64,000 nucleotides of DNA from Lithodes maja (GCA_037953745.1 JBAKBP010000696.1:124001-188000), one strand, 5' to 3'. Shown: positions 33,689 to 44,698, counted from the first letter of the stretch. Numbers and translations are program-made. Notes: generated by a model not told the origin, from the sequence alone.

Positions 33689-35465
33689 GTGACGCATGTC
33701 GAGTATGAGCATGCTGTACAGAACGCCCAGTCAGGCCCCACTCTCGCTAGGATCGTCAGGGCAGGAACTTTGGCTGTAGTCTGTGTAGAGTTTCCTAACT
33801 CAGCTTATGTGAACCGTTGTACTATAAGTATTATCATTATGTATTTTGTTTTCTTCTAAGTCAACGAGTTCTATTTTATATCATTAGTTATAAGTATTGT
33901 GTGTGGGACTTATATACAATGATGAGAGAGAGAGTTATGTAACGACGGCCCGTGAGCGCGCCACGAGGTGTGTAGGCCTCACTCCCTCCTCCCTCCCCCC
34001 TTCCTCCCTCTCAGCGCGTGGGAAATTGCCGTTATGCTCGCTACGGGGCCGAGTATAAAAAGGGAGGTCTCGCCATTTTTAGATCAGAACTCATCAGGCA
34101 GAGCGACTTCTTATATCCCTTGCAACTATATATATTCTTCCGACTGATGTGAACTTTCTCTACTCTCTGAACAGCCTATCTTCTTCCCTTCTCGACCCTT
34201 TATAACCTCAATGACCCCTTTGGTGCAGATTTAGTCAGCCAAAGTATTATCGCTTGAGTTCTCACGAGATAAGTGCCTGTTAGATAGCCTATTTTGGGAA
34301 GGGTTAACTAGAATAGGATTGATTGATGTTTGTTGCACTCGTATATGTATTTCCCTGTGTGCTATTATTCATGTTCCTGTTTTCTGCTGGTTTAGGTAAT
34401 GCTAGACTGGGATAGGGTTCCTCGAGTTGTGATTTCCTATGAGTGCTAGGTTGGTTGAACCAGCACAATTGCAACGGAGACGTGGGAAGCCTAGGGGGTC
34501 TTTTTGATTGTGTACCGTGGGAGTTTAGCACTGTGTTGCGAGTGAGGGCTTTTGCCTGTGCCACCCAACACTGTGCTATCTCATTTGCTTGACTTTGAGA
34601 GGATCGCCAGGAGAGAACCAGATACTAGTGATCTGGATCTCTCAAGAGAGCATCCCGTCAATTACCGTAATTTGGCCGCACAGTCTTAAGGACCTCGCTA
34701 GGCTACGAGCCGCTTGCTCAGCCATTGTCTCTTAACCTTAGATATCCCAGCTAGACTTTGCTCGACCAGCAGATACAGCATAGTATTGAAGCTTCTCCTT
34801 ATGTATATTATTGTTTAAGCACTATTGATTTCATGCGTGGCACGCTTAGCTACTTCAGAGATTAGTGGCCCACGAGCACAATCTTAGTAGGCTATTGCCA
34901 GTGCATTGTCGGAGTACTTCTTCTTAATGTTTGCCATATCCTATTGCTTATTCTTATAATTCTTCTTATGTCAATTTAAAGCCTTTAATTACCAGTGAGT
35001 TATTCATTAAATTGCTGTTCAAAATCCGATACTTACTTCTTATGAGTATTCGAGAAGCATCTAACTTATCAGAAGATTCCTTGCTTGATGCTCGAGGACT
35101 ATTGTTTAACGTAACGTAATAGTGCCGATCCGAAGTAGAGGGTGGAGGACTTCTTAAGTTCTTAGTTCAAGGGTGGATTACTTCGGCTTCGGCCAACACT
35201 ATTCTTTAGTGTTGTAGTACTTTCTTCTTTGTTTGATTGTTGACCAGACTAGATAACTCCCGTCTTGTTATTAGTCTGTTGTGTGAAACGCTAGTACCGA
35301 GTTCTTGTATACCCCGTTATAGCAGATAGAACTCTGGAGGGTAGTGGCGTTTTTTGTTCGGCTGGCAGTACTCTGGGGTTGGGATCGTGTGTTTCCGTTG
35401 TGGCAGCGAGCCATACTCGAGTCCTGTGTAAGAGCCCTAGTGTACCCGAGTGCCCGGTCGTAACA
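33689..35465 (+). mobile_element. Solo LTR candidate, 1777 bp, TG...CA with 4-bp duplication
   Basis: The block starts TGTGACGCATG and ends GGTCGTAACA, and AGTC flanks both sides (33685-33688, 35466-35469). Removing it with one AGTC restores the LINE codons TQLSGTTDSKPF. It has no coding frame. A TATA box (34054-34060, GAGTATAAAAAGG) is followed 30 nt later by TCAGA, resembling an arthropod initiator, so transcription would run on the plus strand. LTR identity is inferred from TG/CA ends, duplication and promoter; no internal retroviral-type genes are present. Confidence 0.6.
34054..34088 (+). promoter_or_regulatory. TATA box and initiator of the LTR-like block
   Basis: TATAAAA at 34054-34060 and TCAGA at 34084-34088, at the standard 30-nt spacing, downstream of a C/T-rich stretch. 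Confidence 0.55.
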
Positions 35466-35469
35466 AGTC

Positions 35470-35558
35470 CCAGACAACTGTGTTTTGGTGAGGAGGAGAA
35501 GATCAGGGTTGGCAGAGGAGAGGTTAGAGGAAAGGCCACAAATGTTGCAGAAATTAAT
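35470..35558 (-). pseudogene. LINE endonuclease N-terminal fragment
   Basis: Minus strand reads INFCNICGLSSNLSSANPDLLLLTKTQLS, the first strand and loop of an APE endonuclease. It continues across the LTR-like block into TTDSKPFSVSSYYLYPQF at about 33600-33684. Confidence 0.8.
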
Positions 35559-35560
35559 AC

Positions 35561-36619
35561 ACTCGACCCTCCATTTAACGGACAAATGCGTGCAAGCACC
35601 TGTCCGTTCCTGCTAAATGTCCGTTGCTACTAAATACTGTCCAGTCCGGATGTAATCCGGAAATTCCTTGAGAAAAATTTGGTGTGGAGTACAGGTGTCC
35701 GGACATTTAACTGTTATGCATCCTTTTTTTTTACTGTACCTGAAATAAATCCTGGTAATCCCTTGTGCTACACCCTATTGATAATGCAAAACTATTGAAC
35801 ACACTTAAAAGTGTATATTATTTGGTCTCTATATAATCTGTGAATCATTTCCGATATGATAGAATTAAAGATTTTATTTTCCACCAACTCATAATCAGCA
35901 AAAACGACACAAATGTCAATTAAAAACATGTTATAATATTTCCCCATCATTTTGTGTATACCGTGGGAACAAAAAAAAAACAAAAATCTATCAAACGTAA
36001 ATCTCCCGTCTGGGAAGCTCGGCGTCTAGACTGAGGGGAGGGTTGAACTATTTTTTTGACTATCTTATTTATTATTTATCTACAGTATGTGCTGGAAGGA
36101 TATTATATTTTTCAATTCCATCACATTAGAAATTATTCAAAGATTACAAAAAGTCCAAATAAGACATAGTTATGTTAATGTATAAGGGATTTAGATAGAT
36201 GAATTAGAGAGATAGATAAATAGAAAGAGTGTGTATATCGAGGGAAAAAAACAAAACAAAAAATCTATCAAACGTAAATCTTCCGTCTCTGCTGGCACGG
36301 AGGGGAGAGTTGAAATATTTTGTTGACTATCTTATTTATTATTTATCTATGTGCTGGAAGGATATTATATTTTTCAATTCCATCACATTAGAAATGATTC
36401 AAAGATTACAAAAAGTCCAAATAAGACATAGTTATGTTAATGTATAAGGGATTTAGGTAGGTGCATTAGAGAGATAAATAGATAGAGCAACGGACTTTGC
36501 TCCAACTTTTTTATAGCAACGGACTATGTCCGTTGCTGGGTCCATTGTCCGGCCTACATTTTTTGACCGTTATTGCCGATATCCGTTAAATCGGAATCCG
36601 TTAAATGGAGGTTAGAGTG
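35561..36619. mobile_element. pogo/Tigger-like MITE, TA duplication, internal direct repeat
   Basis: The ends CACTCGACCCTCCATTTAAC and CACTCTAACCTCCATTTAAC (complement of the right end) match with few differences; TA flanks both sides. Inside, about 240 nt beginning near AATCTATCAAACGTAAATC occurs twice in direct orientation (from about 35985 and about 36263). No transposase frame. The TCCATTTAACGGA-type termini resemble pogo-like families; class by resemblance. Confidence 0.7.
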
Positions 36620-36679
36620 TAGTAAGAGTAGAAGATGGTCGTCCAGAGCATCTTGGTGAGTCGTTTCCAGGGGACAGAC

Positions 36680-39319
36680 CAATGGGTGCATTTCATCTTT
36701 TATTTTTGTTGGTGATGTCAATGCGCATCATCTAGAGTGGTTGAACTCGGTCTCTCCAACTAATAGAAATGGTCATGCTGCATTAGATTTTGCAAACTTA
36801 TCTGGTTGTGAACAGCTAATCCAAGGACCTACTCATATGTCTGGAAATTGTCTTGATCTAGTACTAACAGATATTCCTGGCGTTGTAGAAACCTCCGTTC
36901 TTGTACCTGTTGGCACTTCCGACCACAATGCCATCATGTGTAAAATTAATCTTGATTTTTCTGTTCCTGATATTACTCTCTCACGTAAAGTCTACCTTAA
37001 ATCCCGGGTTAACTGGAACAACGTTTGTAATGATGTTTGTAATATTGAGTGGAATCACATACTAAGATCTCATGACCTGGTTTCAGCTCTCAACAATTCC
37101 CTTCTTGGTATCCTTCGCAAAAGAGTTCCATCAAAGACTAAGTCTCGTATCAGGGATAAAGCATGGTTTAATGATGACTGCAAGCGTGCATTTGATGACA
37201 AACAGGCTGCATATCGTCTATGGAGGCGTAATCAAAGCCCCTTGCATTGGGAAAATTATGTTTTTAAAAGGGCAGCTGCGCAGAGAGTTTATGATTGTGC
37301 TGAGAGGGATTATAACTCCCATCTTCAGGATGTTCTGGCAGGAGCTACACAGCCTCATAAATGGTGGTCCGCTTTGAAATCCTCTTTATTTGGAATAGAT
37401 TCCTCCATGCCTCCTCTTTGTGATTCTGATGGCTCCATCTCTTTTGATCCATTATCGAAGGCCAATATTCTATCTAATATTTTTATTAATAAGCAGAGTA
37501 ATCAGGAATTGTCTTTGCCATTGACATGTTTCCCTAGACCCAACCTCAATTCAATGGCATTCAAATCAGCTGAACTGAAAAGGTACTTGCTGGATCTTGA
37601 TACCTATGGTGGCACAGACCCGGATGGGTTTTTCCCTCTCTTTTTTTAAAAAGGTTGCAGTGGTCTTGGCACCTAAATTGGCTGTGGTGTTTAGGTTGCT
37701 TTTGAAATCAGGTAGTTTTCCTCTTTGCTGGCGTAAGGCTATTATCACTCCTATTCCAAAGGGAAATACTGCCTCATCATCTCCTAATGACTATCGCCCT
37801 ATCTTCATTACACCTATCCTATCCATGCTCTATGAGAGGCTTTTGTCCAGACACCTTTCCTCTTATTGGAATAGTCATAATTTGATACCAAACTCACAGT
37901 TTGGTTTTCGTAAGGGACTGGGTACATGTGATGCACTTCTGACACTCACCCAGGACTTGCAATCTTCATTGGACCAGGGACATGAGTCTCGCGTTGTGGC
38001 TATTGACTTTAGTTCTGCTTTTGATTTAGTCAACTATAAAGCACTTCTGTTTAAGTTACAGCTCATTGGTATTGGTGGCAATTTTTTAAGGATCTTTGAA
38101 GATTTTTTGACGAAAAGATCTCAGTCTGTGGTCATTGATGGGTGTCATTCCCCTTCTGTTACTGTTGTTTCTGGTGTTCCATAAGCCAGTGTCCTTGGGC
38201 CTTTGCTTTTTATTATTTTTACTGCTGACCTGTGTTCCGAGCTTGAAAATAAACTAATCTCCTATGCTGATGATACAACTTTATATGCGTCAATTGCATC
38301 ACCAATAGATCGACACGTAATTGCTACTGCTCTGAATAGGGATTTAGCCAAAATTACATCATGGTGTGAACATTGGGGCATGAAACTTAATGCTAGTAAA
38401 ACACACTCCATTATCATCAGCAGATCTCGTACCTTGGATCCTCCCCATCCTTATCTACAAGTTTCTGGCAAGCAAATTGAGAATGTGGATACTCTGCGTT
38501 TGTTAGGAGTTACTCTTGATCCCAAACTTACTTTTGAAAAACATATTCGTTCTTTCTCCTCTTCCATTTCCCAAAAAATTGGTCTGCTTCGCAAGGTTTA
38601 TAAAACATTTGCTTGTGATGCCACAGTTATCAAGTCTTTTTATGCTTTTATTTTGTCACATTTCGAGTACTGCTCACCTGTCTGGTTGTCAGCAGCTGAC
38701 TGCCATCTCAAGTTGCTTGACAGGTTGCTAAATTCCATCAGTTTTATTCTACCTCATTTGTCTCTTGATCTGTGTCATCGACGAAAAGTTGGTGCCCTTA
38801 GTCTTTTATTTAAAGTTTTTAACAACCCTCAGCATCCCTTACATGGAGTTTTGCCTGGGCCCTATATCCGGGCTCGTGCAACTAGATTCACAAGCAATCT
38901 TAATGATCTTGCCATGAGCCGTGTAAATTTTTCTACTACACAGTTTTCACGGTGTTTTGTGCCGGCCATGGTTGACTTGTGGAATAAGTTGCCAAATGAG
39001 CTAGTCAATTCAGCTAATATCTCCATTTTTAAGTCTAGAGTTAATGCTTTTTTGCAGCATTAATTCTAATTTTTAAACTTATTTTATTCTATTTTATTGT
39101 ATTATATTTATGCTTGATATCCTCCACTGCATAATATGTTAGCTGTGTTTAATATGTGTATATGTACAGTACAGTATACAGTATATGTTTTTATTTTTTC
39201 CTAAGTTGCCGTAGTCTCTCCAGTGCCTCCGGGTGTTTTGTGTGGATTGATCTTGATGGTGTTTCTGCACCCTGGTTGGAGACTTCGGCATCTCATATAA
39301 TAATAATAATAATAATAAT
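36680..39319 (+). mobile_element. 5'-truncated LINE with (TAA)n tail
   Basis: It starts inside the endonuclease at FVGDVNAHHLEW, runs through the RT to a stop at 39061-39063, then a 3' UTR ends in a TAA/ATA repeat (about 39297-39319). It begins next to the 5' end of the oppositely oriented split LINE. A different family from the poly-A LINE, judged by its RT sequence and tail. Confidence 0.85.
36685..39063 (+). pseudogene. LINE endonuclease/RT, one homopolymer frameshift and one stop
   Basis: Endonuclease part: GDVNAHHLEW, GNCLDLVLTDIP, GTSDHNAIM (SDH). Linker: KAWFNDDCKRAFDDKQAAYRLW. RT: KAIITPIPKG, NDYRPIFITPILSMLYERLL, SQFGFRKGLGTCDALL, VVAIDFSSAFDLV (motif A), VSGVP then TAA at 38182 where the family has Gln, ASVLGPLLF, LISYADDTTLYAS (motif C, YADD intact), MKLNASKT, LSHFEYCSPVWL and DLWNKLPNEL. 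The phase change lies in a T-run near 37640-37647. With only two lesions it is fairly young. Confidence 0.9.
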
Positions 39320-39763
39320 TTCTGGTGGGGGGGGGGACCCGACTCCCTCTCCCTAGGACCACGTTATCATTCATCTACTCACAAGCATTCTCCATTCATT
39401 CCTATTCATTACTGTAATAATCTGGTGAGGTGATGAAGAATATTCCAACTTTCTTTATTATTTATTCTTAAAACAGAGAGTTGTTGGTTGTTGTTGTTCC
39501 CCAGGCTGTCTGGCCGAACAGCCCCAAGGTCTCGAGCAAGGCCAAGGCCATAAACGAGTGCCCCCACAAAATCCTCCCTGCTTACCACTAACAAAGCCCG
39601 AGTGACCGAAGCCACTCCAAGGCAGGGAGCTGAGGAGGGTGCGGAAACGCCCGGGAAACCAAAGCCCCACCCAACGCCCTGTGCCCCTCAGCAATTATGA
39701 AGGGAAAGTTGAGGGGCAAGGGAAAAATGTGACGCTTTGGCTCCCAATCTGCCAACTTCTAGG

Positions 39764-40130
39764 TTTTTTTTTTTTTTTTTCTATATTCCAACTTACTTCC
39801 TCTCGGGCATAGGCTGAGAGCCTTAACATTCACCGCTTTACAATGAACAGTGAAGCCCGTGAGGTCTTGTTCCAGTCTAGGGAGTGAGACATGTGAAGCA
39901 CGTAGAGTACAACGAGCACCTGCCATCTTGCCTTCACATGAGGCACGGTGCTCACTCATGGTCCGAAACGACCCCATCTCTGAAGCCACCTCGTTCCCGT
40001 GCTTCACTGTCTCACCCTCTACACTCGGACTCTCACACTTACACACACACAACGCCACCTGTTGAGCAGATAACTCACCAGGCATTGCACCCCTATAGCA
40101 TATTTTGAATATGGGAATATTCATACAGTG
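39764..40130 (-). repeat. A-tailed retroposon, copy 1
   Basis: T-run 39764-39780, then the complement of a sequence shared with 47197-47412: GTCTCACTCCCTAGACTGG, AACAAGACCTCACGGGC and TCTCAGCCTATGCCCGAGAG, ending in A. Non-coding; a SINE or a LINE 3' end moved by a poly-A LINE. Confidence 0.7.
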
Positions 40131-40134
40131 CTAT

Positions 40135-40308
40135 TTAATCAGGGAACAATGAGGGTATTTTATTGACGTTTCGGTGGGCTTGTGGTAATGCACTGATACC
40201 AGGTACAGCACAAATTCCATCCCAATAATATCTTCCCATTGATACATCGGGATTTGAACCCGGGACCTTTGGATTACCAGGCCAGTGGCAAGACCACTCC
40301 ACCACAGT
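40135..40308 (-). repeat. tRNA-derived SINE
   Basis: On the minus strand the A-box TGGTGGAGTGG (complement at 40294-40304) and B-box GGTTCAAATCC (complement at 40250-40260) are 33 nt apart, as in tRNA genes. The rest is not tRNA-like, so it is a SINE rather than a functional tRNA gene. Confidence 0.65.
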
Positions 40309-40623
40309 AGGCAGTAGGGAGGTCAATCCACGGAAAAGACGCCGCCACTTGAGATCTAGAAGATATATAAGTAAAAGGAACAGTCAGAGTAAGCTATGGG
40401 TATGGCAGAGATCGCTCAGTTCTCACTCGGATAGACCAGCCCATCACCACATGACTAGAACCCAATCCTCTCAGCATCAGCTAGGAAAGGCCCTAGAAAG
40501 CCGCCTTTGGCGGGGGGGGGATAGCTCCCCTATTTCAACTCCTTTCGGGGTTGGGCACCCGCCCAATAGATATTAATGGTGTGGACCGTGTGGTGTCTCT
40601 TTCAAGCAAGGGTCTTACTTAGG

Positions 40624-40834
40624 CAGGGTGTCAAACGGGAGCAATTTGAAGACTTGAATGATTATGAGGAGGGATACAAGAAAATTAACATAACAGATCA
40701 TTGTTTTGGCCATTTTGTAATATTATATTTTGTAACTTACAAAGATATAGTAAGATTTGTGAAGCATAAATTTAACTGTGTATAGTTATTAATGAGGACT
40801 AAAATACGGGAATAGGTCTCTAGTTTGACACCCT
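40624..40834. mobile_element. hAT-like MITE, 211 bp, 8-bp duplication
   Basis: Inverted ends CAGGGTGTCAAAC (13 of 13) with TACTTAGG on both sides (40616-40623, 40835-40842). The intact right LTR has a single TACTTAGG at the same point, proving insertion. Eight-bp duplication and CAGGG ends are typical of hAT elements. Confidence 0.85.
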
Positions 40835-40962
40835 GTACTTAGGTTAAGTGAGCATTACCAACACGTGCCAACAGGTGGCAGCACTGTAGCTGAATAATAA
40901 TTAATTAATGAAACATGGTTCGAATCCAGGAGACTATATCCAAATAAATAATGAACATCACA

Positions 40963-40977
40963 TTCCTCCTTTTCTTT
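40963..40977 (-). promoter_or_regulatory. Gypsy polypurine tract
   Basis: On the coding strand AAAGAAAAGGAGGAA lies directly before the 3' LTR, the place where plus-strand DNA synthesis is primed. Confidence 0.75.
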
Positions 40978-41059
40978 ATAAAAACAATATGAATCTTTAT
41001 CAGTTTTAACTAGCTTCCACACAGATATTTATTTTTACAAATGTATATACAAGATACTA

Positions 41060-41984
41060 CAGTAAACTTCCATTAATCCGAAGGGCAGCGGACCGGCCCT
41101 CGTTCGGATTAGTGGATTTTTCGGATTATCGGACTTTACCCCTATGAACCTGTGTATTAATGGCCTGACAAAAACATTGAGGCATTAGGCCACCCAAATG
41201 ACACACACACATATCATATGTTCATGAAATCACTTCAAAAGTTTACCATTGTCATTGTAGCCTATTACCTACTTCAAAACATTCAGATTAATGGTCAAAG
41301 GAATCTGCTGATATAAACGTAAACACCATATGTCCGCATCGTCTACTAGCGAGTTTGTCTTGCTCTTGAAGATCAGATCAGATGTGGTTCGGGAAGTAAT
41401 GCCTTAACAACGGCACTTCCCTGAGAGGTTCTTGTAATTTTCCGTTTGTAATTTTCCTTTTGTGACGTGCTCTGTTATATTATATTGTATTGAAAGCACC
41501 CTTGTCTTGTTGTCTTGAAAGCACCCTTGGGATGCTCCGATCACTGAACTATAAATAGTAGCGTATCGGAACGTCCAAAGGTGCGTTTTCAAGCTCAAGA
41601 CTGAATGCGCTTGCAGAAAATGCGGTGCAAGCCAGTAGCGCATCGGAGCGTCCCAAGGATGCGTTCAAGAGCAAAACAAACTCTCTAGCAGACGATGTGG
41701 TGTTTACGTTTATATCAGTAGCTTCCTTTGACCATTAATCTGAATGTTTTGAAGTAGGTAATAGGCTACAATGACAATGGTAAACTTTTAAAGTGAATTC
41801 ATGAACATATGATATGTGTGTGCTCCATTATGTGTCATTTGAGTGGACTAATGCCTCAAAAAGGGGACTTTGGGACTTCTTGAAATTCAGACCATCGGGT
41901 GAATTCGGATTTGGCCTCAAATTGAAAAATTTGGACTATTGGGAGATTCGAATCATCGGTCGTCGGATTAAAGGACTTTTACTG
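41060..41984. mobile_element. pogo/Tigger-like MITE, 925 bp, with long inner inverted repeats
   Basis: TA on both sides (41058-41059, 41985-41986). Ends CAGTAAACTTCCATTAATCC and CAGTAAAAGTCCTTTAATCC. Inner arms, about 41200-41395 and 41640-41825, are complementary (for example CTACTTCAAAACATTCAG against its complement), and a central part holds further partial inverted repeats around GAAAGCACCCTTG. No transposase. It lies between Gypsy integrase and its 3' LTR. Confidence 0.75.
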
Positions 41985-42147
41985 TACTTATATAGATAAG
42001 ATTTGTTGAAAGAAATATAGCTTAGATAAACGCTATTGCTAAGAATACATGAACACAAAGTTGATATACAGTACTGTATATTACAGTTTAACCCAAAACA
42101 AGAACAAACCTTGAATGCTTTGAAAACTAACTTTGAACAAGAATAAA

Positions 42148-43168
42148 TCAATCACAAACATAATCCTTCAGATATTTAGGAGCTTGCTGAATATGTCTAG
42201 GCCTTGAATTACTTTGACATCCTACATGTTTAATTTCCTTTGCATCACTTGAAAAGTCATTCTCAGAATTCCTAGATATGGCTTTAAAATGAGACATATT
42301 TCTGGTAATTCTTTTATCTTGATTCTCGGCAGAAACCATACTCCCTTTAACTTTAACTACTTTGTAAGGCTTAGATTAATATGGCATATCTATTTTATTC
42401 TTCCTCTTTTGTTTGACCAGAACTATATCTCCTCTACCCAATGACTGTTCTCTAGGATGTTTATCATGAACAAGTTTCATCTTCTTCTTGGCTTCGTCGT
42501 CCTTCTTCCTTAGGTCCACGTCAGGCGTCACCGATGGCATAGCAGGTAAAGTTGTGCACATGGGTCGGCCTTCCCAATGTACTGTGCGGCGTGCAGCGGT
42601 AACTCCTCAGGAAAGCAAACAGAGCCTGCTTCCATGAGCGACCCTCCACATGAGCACAACGCACAGCCTTCATTAGAGGCTGCATGAACCTCTCTGCTTC
42701 ACCATTTGCCTGGGGATAAAGTGGAGTCACACGTCGATGGCGAAATCCCATATGTTCAGCAAAATCCTTGAATTCCTGTCCAGAGAATGGAGGTCCGTTG
42801 TCTGTTTTCACCACCTCAGGAATCCCGTAGCTTGAGAGCAACTTATCCAGTTTGGGTATGACAGCTTTAGCAGATGCAGTGGTGACTATATCAACCTCTG
42901 GAAATCTTGAGTAGTCATCAATTACCACCATTAAATACTCATTAGATGGCAGGGGTCCACAAAAATCCATAGAAACTTCCATCCAAGGCAAAGCTGGCAG
43001 TCTGGTTGGTTGAAGTGGTGTTGGCTTGGAAGTACCAATTGCTGCTTGACATGGGAGACAGGCATCAATCATAGATTTAACTTGGCGGTCAATTCCCGGA
43101 AACCATACTTTTTCACGAAGTAGTTGTTTCGTCTTCACCAGTCTTTGATGTCCTTGATGTGCAAGTTG
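42148..43168 (-). pseudogene. Gypsy integrase, C-terminal part
   Basis: Resumes after R3 with HQGHQRLVKTKQLLREKVWFPG and CLPCQ (the rest of the HHCC finger), then MDFCGPL (first Asp), VKTDNGPPF (second Asp) and PQANGEAERF (Glu): the DDE core is intact. The basic C-terminal tail runs LGRGDIVLVKQKRKNKIDMPY and, after a phase change near 42376, to the stop at about 42148. Integrates the cDNA into the host chromosome. Confidence 0.88.
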
Positions 43169-43586
43169 TTGTTGTTGTTCCCCAGGCTGTCTGGCCGAAC
43201 AGCCCCAAGGTCTTGAGCAAGGCCAAGGCCATAAACGAGCGCCCCCACAAAACCCTCCCTGCTTACCACTAACAAAGCCCGAGTGACCGAAGCCACTCCA
43301 AGGCAGGGACCTAAGGAGGGTGTGGAAACGCCCGGGAAACCAAAGCCCCACCCAAGGCCCTGTGCCCCTCAGCAATTATGAAGGGAAAGTTGAGGGCAAG
43401 GGAAAAATGTGACGCTTTGGCTCCCAATCTGCCAACTTCTAGTTTGGCAGTAGGGAGGTCAAACCACGGAAAAGACGCCGTCACTTGAGATCTAGAAGAT
43501 ATATAAGTAAATGGAACAGTCAGAGTAAGCTATGGGTATCGCAGAGATCGCTCAGCTCTCACTCTGATAGACCAGCCCATCACCAC
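43169..43586 (-). repeat. AAC-tailed repeat, copy R3, with 11-bp target duplication
   Basis: Inserted in the Gypsy integrase; TGTGCAAGTTG is repeated at 43158-43168 and 43587-43597. The tail side is at the left (GTT repeats) and the copy is 5'-truncated compared with R2. A variable target duplication, 5' truncation and a simple-repeat tail are the signature of LINE-type target-primed insertion. Confidence 0.88.
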
Positions 43587-44122
43587 TGTGCAAGTTGAAC
43601 AGCTTGATGTTGTAAAGATGAGGGAACAACTATTCTGTTACCACAAAGCAAAGTATCTCTCTGTGGGGTGACTGTAAGCTCATACTGAAAATTTTCAAAT
43701 GCTTTGAAAGTGTCCCTGTCAATACCATCAGGTGTAGATTTTGGCCAACTCCTCTTCTTGAGAGCATCCGCCACAGCTTGAAGTAACACATCCTTGACAG
43801 TCTCTTGTCGTATTTCCTCCAAAGTTAATGCTTTAGGAACGGCATCCGACGTCACAGACAAAACATAATCCTCAGCAGCTTGTTGATGTTTGGTGAGTTT
43901 ATAACTATTTGCAGGGTGACGACTCATGTAGTCTGCAGAATTGTCCTGTCCCCGCTGGTATTTCACTGTGAAGTTGTACGGTTGTAGTCGAAGAGCCCAT
44001 CTTTCTATTCGCGCAGGAGGTTTCGATCTTGGGTTGTTGAAAATAGTTTCTAATGGCTTGTGGTCCGTTACAATGGTTGTAAAATGTGCACCAAGTAAAT
44101 AAATTCTAAAATGTTCACATCC
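43580..44122 (-). pseudogene. Gypsy RNase H end and integrase zinc-finger start
   Basis: After the stop at 44123 the RNase H end can be read in broken frames; MKYQRGQDNSADYMSRHP (43966 on) is the box that ends RNase H. The frame proceeds through DTLLCGNRIVVPSSLQ to VQLA, where copy R3 interrupts the integrase HHCC finger. Confidence 0.8.
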
Positions 44123-44476
44123 CTACACCAGAGCAAGAGCTTCTTTTTCAGTTTGGTTGTATCGTTGTTCTACATCGGTGAGGGATCGACTGGCATATGC
44201 AATCACCCTGCGAGTTTCTGGCCGTCCTGGACTACACTGTGCCAGAACTGCACCTAGACCCACAGGGCTTGCATCAACAGTCAACTCCGTATCCATAGAG
44301 GGGTCAAAGTAAGCTGCTGTTGCATTACTTGCCAGAGTATCTTTAACCTTTTGAAATGCTTGCTGTTCCTCTTGGGTCCACTTCCACGAAGAGTCTTTCC
44401 TTGTCAAATCACGAAGAGGTTTAGTTAGAGTTGCAAAATTAGGAATGAAGCGGGCACAGTAGTTTGTCATTCCCAA
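44123..44476 (-). pseudogene. Gypsy RNase H segment
   Basis: MTNYCARFIPNFATLTKPLRDLTRK, then FQKVKDTLASN, LTVDASPVGLGAVL and TEKEALALV followed by a stop. This is the RT connection and RNase H start as usual in Gypsy pol. Between 44477 and 44698 stops and shifts break the link to RT. Confidence 0.85.
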
Positions 44477-44698
44477 GAAACTCCTTACTTCTTTTCATTT
44501 GTAGGACATGAGGCATTCTTGATATCCGATACTTTCTTCGGGTCAGGAGACAGTCCATCAGCACTCAGCACTAGAATTCTATTCGATGTTTATTGAATTC
44601 ACATTTGTTTCTGTTCAGTGTTATATTCTTCTCTCTTAGTCGCTGCAGTGTCGAACGAAGAGCTTGATCATGTTCTCTTTGGGTTATGCCAAACACAA

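Larger units (their letters stand above)
28265..36680 (-). mobile_element. LINE copy (poly-A tail) cut into seven pieces by six insertions
   Basis: Pieces at 28265-29479, 29687-29730, 30920-30974, 31596-31809, 32433-33688, 35466-35560 and about 36620-36680 read in order, minus strand, as one APE-type LINE of roughly 2.9 kb. It ends in a poly-A tail (T-run 28265-28280). The inserts are a 207-bp MITE, three TTAA elements, a 1777-bp LTR-like block and a pogo-like MITE. At five junctions removing the insert and one target duplication restores codons: YLT to IPIRDFGE, GFL to KGHSTG, SKFL to KHLSF, VVL to KNCASM and TQLS to GTTDSKPF. The clade is uncertain (CR1/Jockey-like RT). Confidence 0.85.
39486..40565 (-). 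repeat. AAC-tailed repeat, copy R2, itself interrupted
   Basis: Minus-strand copy in the Gypsy left LTR. The tail (GTT repeats on this strand) begins at about 39486; the 5' end, GGGCGGGTGCCCAACC on the coding strand, is at 40565. It is the longest 5' end among the copies. Its middle is interrupted at the TTCTAG site by an A-tailed retroposon (39764-40130) and a SINE (40135-40308). Confidence 0.8.
39413..40962 (-). repeat. Gypsy 3' LTR, interrupted by three or more insertions
   Basis: LTR segments 39413-39488, about 40566-40623 and 40843-40962 align to the right LTR in order. The gaps are the R2 retroposon block and the hAT-like MITE. Confidence 0.88.
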
